Source of the DNA: Streptomyces albireticuli
GTDB lineage: Bacteria > Actinomycetota > Actinomycetes > Streptomycetales > Streptomycetaceae
Reading direction: 5' to 3'
Length of the DNA stretch: 64,000 nucleotides
Assembly (NCBI RefSeq): GCF_021228125.1
Contig: NZ_JAJQQS010000006.1
Location: 186,001-250,000 of the forward strand
Positions 61,187-64,000 of this stretch are shown piece by piece. The position numbers and the translations under genes are program-made. Position 1 is the first letter of the stretch, and each line of letters begins with the position of its first letter. The notes beneath the pieces are model-generated. The model was not told the DNA's origin. It saw nothing but the letters and a program-made list of their open reading frames with translations, and did no database searches.

Positions 61187-63082
61187 GTGACGCAGAGCGG
61201 ACAGGGAAACATCCCGCAGCCCCCTGCGGTCCCGGCGCCCGGCCCCGGCCAGTCGTGGGGCGGGCCGTGGGGTCCCGACGCGCAGCGCGCGCCCCTGCCG
61301 CCCGAGACGCCGCGTCCGGGGGACTCCGGTGACACCTTCGACGCCACGCAGTACTTGCCGCCCATCGGCGCCGGCCCGGTCCCGGGCGCGCCGCGGCCGC
61401 AGACCCCGTACGCGCGGGGTGCGGCGCCGGACGCGGGTGCCGCCACGCAGTACCTCCCGCCGGTGCCCGCGGTACCGCCCGCCCCGGCCGTGCCGCCCGC
61501 CCCGGCCGTCCCAGCCGCGCCGTACGCCCAGGACGACCCCGCCACGCAGTACCTGCCGCCCGTGAGCGCGGGGCCGGACGACGGGGGCGGTGCGGAGGGC
61601 CCGCAGTACCTGCCGGCGCCGGGCGAGAGCTCCGTGCCGGACGGGGGCGCGGCGACCCAGTACTTGCCGCCCGTACCCGGCGGAAACGGTTCGGCACCGG
61701 ATGCCGGTGCCGCCACTCAGTACTTGCCGCCGGTCGGTGACGGTCCGGCCCCCGGGTCGGCGGGTGCCGCCACGCAGTATCTGCCGCCGGTGGGCGGCGG
61801 AAACGCTCCGTCGGCGGACGCCGGTGCGGCTACCCAGTACTTGCCGCCTGTACCCGGCGGAAACGGTCCGTCAGCGGACGCGGGTGCCGCCACCCAGTAC
61901 CTTCCGCCGGTCGGCAACGGCAACGGCAACGGCAGCGTCCCCGTGCCGGACGCCGGTGCGGCGACCCAGTACTTGCCGCCCGTGCCCGGCGGGAACGCTC
62001 CGGCACCGGACGCCGGTGCGGCCACGCAGTACTTGCCGCCGGTCGGCGACGGCCCGGCCCCCGGGTCGGCGGGTGCCGCCACCCAGTACCTTCCGCCCGT
62101 CGGCAACGGCAGCGGCAACGCCCCCGCCCCCGGCGCGCCGACCCCGTTCCCGCCGCCGGCGGGCGGCCCCCGTACCCCGCCCCCCATATCCCCGATGTCC
62201 CCGGTCGGCGCCCTCGCCACCTCCGGGGAGCGGCCGCCGCCGGCCGAGTTCGACGGGCTGTTCCGGGCCTCCGCCGAGGCGGCGGCCCCCCGTACGCAGC
62301 AGCTGCCGCCCGTCCGCGAGCCGGTCCGGGAGCCCCGCCGGGCGCCCGCGCCGCCGCCTCCGCCCCCCGGCCACCACGGCGGCGGCCGGTCCGACGGGCC
62401 GGCGCCGCGCCGCAAGCTGCCCACCGCCGCGATCGTCGGCATGGTCGTGGCGGGCTGCGCCGTCTGCGGGCTCGCCGCCGGTGCCCTGCTCAGCGGTGGC
62501 GACGGCAAGGAGGACAAGGGCGGCAAGCAGAACGCCGCCGTGGAGTCCGCCACCCCCGCCGCGCCGGACGACGCGGAGAAGGACGGCAAGCGGAAGAAGC
62601 CCGAGCCGAGCGCGTCGGCCGCCGACCCGGCCGCCGCCCAGGCCAAGGCGCTGGACGCGCTGCTCAAGGACAGCAACAACAGCCGGGACGCCGTCATCAA
62701 GGCCGTCGACTCGATCAAGAGCTGCAAGGACCTCGGCAAGTCCGCCGCCGACCTCCGGGACGCGGCGAAGCAGCGCGACGGCCTGGTCACCCGGCTCCAG
62801 CAGACGCCCATCGACAAGCTGCCCGACAGCACCGAGCTGGCCGCGCAGCTGACGAAGGCGTGGCAGTCGTCGTCCTCGGCCGACACCTCGTACGCGAAGT
62901 GGGCCGACCAGGCGGGCGACAAGCGTGGCTGTGTGAAGGGCCACGCCCGCCCCACGGGTGACAGCGCCGCGGGCGACCGGGCGAGCGGTGACGCGACGGC
63001 CGCGAAGAAGAAGGCGGCCGACCTCTGGAACCCGACCGCGAAGAAGTACAAGCTGTCGCAGCACAAGTGGACCCAGTTGTGA
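61187..63082 (+). CDS. Proline-rich single-pass membrane protein with ATQYLPP repeats
   Basis: This 631-residue protein has residues 1-400 forming a Pro/Gly/Ala-rich cytoplasmic arm with about 12 copies of the motif (A)ATQYLPPV in units such as DAGAATQYLPPVPGGN. One membrane helix follows at about 408-430 (AAIVGMVVAGCAVCGLAAGALL), then a charged linker and an outer domain of about 160 residues with Cys residues in SCKDLG and RGCVKGH, probably a disulfide. The GTG start at 61187 has AGGAG 7 nt upstream. The repeated Thr could be a kinase target and FHA ligand; that is inference. It is followed by an SCO4402-family gene. Confidence 0.75.
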   Translation: MTQSGQGNIPQPPAVPAPGPGQSWGGPWGPDAQRAPLPPETPRPGDSGDTFDATQYLPPIGAGPVPGAPRPQTPYARGAAPDAGAATQYLPPVPAVPPAPAVPPAPAVPAAPYAQDDPATQYLPPVSAGPDDGGGAEGPQYLPAPGESSVPDGGAATQYLPPVPGGNGSAPDAGAATQYLPPVGDGPAPGSAGAATQYLPPVGGGNAPSADAGAATQYLPPVPGGNGPSADAGAATQYLPPVGNGNGNGSVPVPDAGAATQYLPPVPGGNAPAPDAGAATQYLPPVGDGPAPGSAGAATQYLPPVGNGSGNAPAPGAPTPFPPPAGGPRTPPPISPMSPVGALATSGERPPPAEFDGLFRASAEAAAPRTQQLPPVREPVREPRRAPAPPPPPPGHHGGGRSDGPAPRRKLPTAAIVGMVVAGCAVCGLAAGALLSGGDGKEDKGGKQNAAVESATPAAPDDAEKDGKRKKPEPSASAADPAAAQAKALDALLKDSNNSRDAVIKAVDSIKSCKDLGKSAADLRDAAKQRDGLVTRLQQTPIDKLPDSTELAAQLTKAWQSSSSADTSYAKWADQAGDKRGCVKGHARPTGDSAAGDRASGDATAAKKKAADLWNPTAKKYKLSQHKWTQL

Positions 63083-63122
63083 GTCCCGGCCCGGTTACGG
63101 TCGGTGATCCCCAAGGGGGGTC

Positions 63123-63151
63123 ATGACCCCCGCCGGGCGGGAACGTACGAT
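63123..63151 (+). promoter_or_regulatory. Promoter for the SCO4402-family gene
   Basis: ATGACC (63123-63128) and TACGAT (63146-63151), 17 bp apart, precede the GTG at 63160 by 8 nt. This suggests a leaderless transcript and supports the GTG over the in-frame ATG at 63208. Confidence 0.55.
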
Positions 63152-63159
63152 CGATTGCT

Positions 63160-63654
63160 GTGCAGGGTTCAGAGAAGTCTTCCCGTCGCGGCCGCCGCTC
63201 GACCACCATGGACGGTATGCCGCTCAATGACATGCCGTGGTGGCGCTGGCGTACGAACGTACGCTCCGCGCTGCACATGCTCTCGGACCCGGTCTTCCAG
63301 CAGGAGTGCTGGCTGGCGGGCCGTGAGGGCTTCGGGGACGTGACCGACGCCGTGTACCGGCTGGTCGAGGACACCTGGCTGGACAACTGGTCGGCCGAGA
63401 AGTACATCGGCACGATCTTCCGGGACTCCGGCGAGGCCGCGCTGGTCGACGTCGCCGTGCTCCGGGTCCTGCGGATCATGCACCAGGTCGGGGCCGACGC
63501 CCCGGTCTCGGCGTATCTGGAGCACCACGGCTGGCCGGAGGCGGTGCGTGCCGCCCGCGAGGCACACGTTCGGCTGGCGGCGGGCGACGGCGACGACCCG
63601 GACGTCCCCCCGCGCTCGCTGGGGATACTGGCCGGGCTGACGGCCGTGCGCTGA
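63160..63654 (+). CDS. SCO4402 family protein
   Basis: This 164-residue soluble protein is clearly of the SCO4402 family: MPLNDMPWWRWRTNVRSALHMLSDP followed by ECWLAGREGFGDVTDAVYRLVEDTWLDNWSAEKYIGTIFRDS. It is almost all helical, Trp-rich at the N-terminus, with no membrane segment. The start is GTG 63160 by promoter position; the alternative ATG 63208 would give 148 residues. It stands between the proline-rich membrane protein and purU, as in S. coelicolor as far as I recall. Function unknown. Confidence 0.88.
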   Translation: MQGSEKSSRRGRRSTTMDGMPLNDMPWWRWRTNVRSALHMLSDPVFQQECWLAGREGFGDVTDAVYRLVEDTWLDNWSAEKYIGTIFRDSGEAALVDVAVLRVLRIMHQVGADAPVSAYLEHHGWPEAVRAAREAHVRLAAGDGDDPDVPPRSLGILAGLTAVR

Positions 63655-63711
63655 GGCGGCCGGGGCCGTGCGGTCCCGAGGGGTCCCGCGGGTGTGCGAC
63701 GCTATTGGGCT

Positions 63712-64000
63712 ATGAACGCCTCGCAGCCCCCCGCCGCCGAACAGTACGTCCTCACCCTCTCCTGCCCGGACAAGCAGGGCATCGTGCACGCGGTGTCCAG
63801 CTACCTCTTCATGACCGGGTGCAACATCGAGGACAGCCAGCAGTTCGGCGATCACGACACCGGGCTCTTCTTCATGCGCGTGCACTTCGGCGCCGAGGCG
63901 CCGGTCACGCTGGAGAAGCTGCGGGCCAGCTTCGCGGCGATCGGCGACTCCTTCCAGATGGACTGGCAGATCCACCGCGCCGACGAGAAGATGCGCGTCA
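63712..64000 (+). CDS. purU: Formyltetrahydrofolate deformylase, N-terminal part
   Basis: The first 96 residues are visible before the window ends. They form the ACT domain of PurU (YVLTLSCPDKQGIVHAVSSYLF, NIEDSQQFGDHDTGLFFMRVHF, and SFAAIGDSFQMDWQIHRAD). The formyltransferase-like catalytic domain lies beyond the edge. PurU hydrolyses 10-formyltetrahydrofolate to formate and tetrahydrofolate. The ATG at 63712 has no ribosome binding site; CTATTG 5 nt upstream may be a -10 box, so this gene too may be leaderless. Confidence 0.92.
   Translation, partial: MNASQPPAAEQYVLTLSCPDKQGIVHAVSSYLFMTGCNIEDSQQFGDHDTGLFFMRVHFGAEAPVTLEKLRASFAAIGDSFQMDWQIHRADEKMRV

Overview
The window is very G+C-rich actinobacterial DNA with GTG/TTG starts, many 4-base start/stop overlaps, leaderless promoters and gene families typical of Streptomyces (an SCO4402-family protein, a DmdR1-type iron regulator, a GlxA-type regulator, an NsdA-like regulator, CU044_5270 and DUF2530). 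I read it as a Streptomyces chromosomal segment. About 57 protein genes are supported, two of them cut by the window edges. I found no tRNA, rRNA, CRISPR array, transposase or integrase.

Layout. 1-10.5 kb: end of a sacsin/HSP90-like protein, DUF1059, a CtpE-like P-type ATPase, DUF2530, an NCS2 purine permease, a MarR-MFS pair and ThpR. 10.5-20 kb: aldo/keto reductase, SGNH hydrolase, VOC protein, a secreted protein, a lasso-peptide-type A-B1-B2 cassette with no cyclase, a beta-lactamase-fold hydrolase, a membrane-anchored beta-propeller-like protein and an ECF sigma/CU044_5270 pair. 20-28 kb: a stand-alone ketosynthase, a small A+T-rich module (truncated phosphotransferase, GntR, small protein), then a compact operon of chorismatase, class II DAHP synthase, LLM flavin oxidoreductase and MFS exporter. 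28-46 kb: serC, a Ser/Thr kinase, an FAD/Fe-S dehydrogenase, and a seven-gene acyl-CoA carboxylation/oxidation operon (TIGR03084, AtuA, carboxyltransferase, biotin carboxylase, acyl-CoA dehydrogenase, enoyl-CoA hydratase, TetR), then a Tat-exported phospholipase C. 46-64 kb: citrate synthase 2, pdxH, a PAS/GAF protein, SIS protein, dmdR1, an alpha/beta-hydrolase-fold protein lacking the usual serine, an FAD monooxygenase, Prim-Pol and NsdA-like genes, GlxA and gap, a proline-rich membrane protein, an SCO4402-family gene and the start of purU.

What stands out. (1) A family of roughly 100-330 bp imperfect palindromic elements recurs at least eight times, mostly just after gene ends. One full copy lies in frame inside the FAD/Fe-S dehydrogenase gene. 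A second, unrelated palindrome lies in frame inside the biotin carboxylase gene. (2) The lasso cassette has a textbook leader and both processing proteins but no cyclase, and its 11-residue core could leave only a two-residue tail. (3) The chorismatase operon couples chorismate supply to a predicted 3-hydroxybenzoate-forming chorismatase, an oxidoreductase and an exporter, behind a promoter with a 9-bp inverted repeat.

The acyl-CoA operon appears to work as one unit: AtuA and the two carboxylase subunits act beside a dehydrogenase and a hydratase, with a TetR regulator at the end and a CAAGC-AC-GCTTG palindrome at the front as its likely operator. Family assignments come from recognised motifs and memory of the families, not from database searches.
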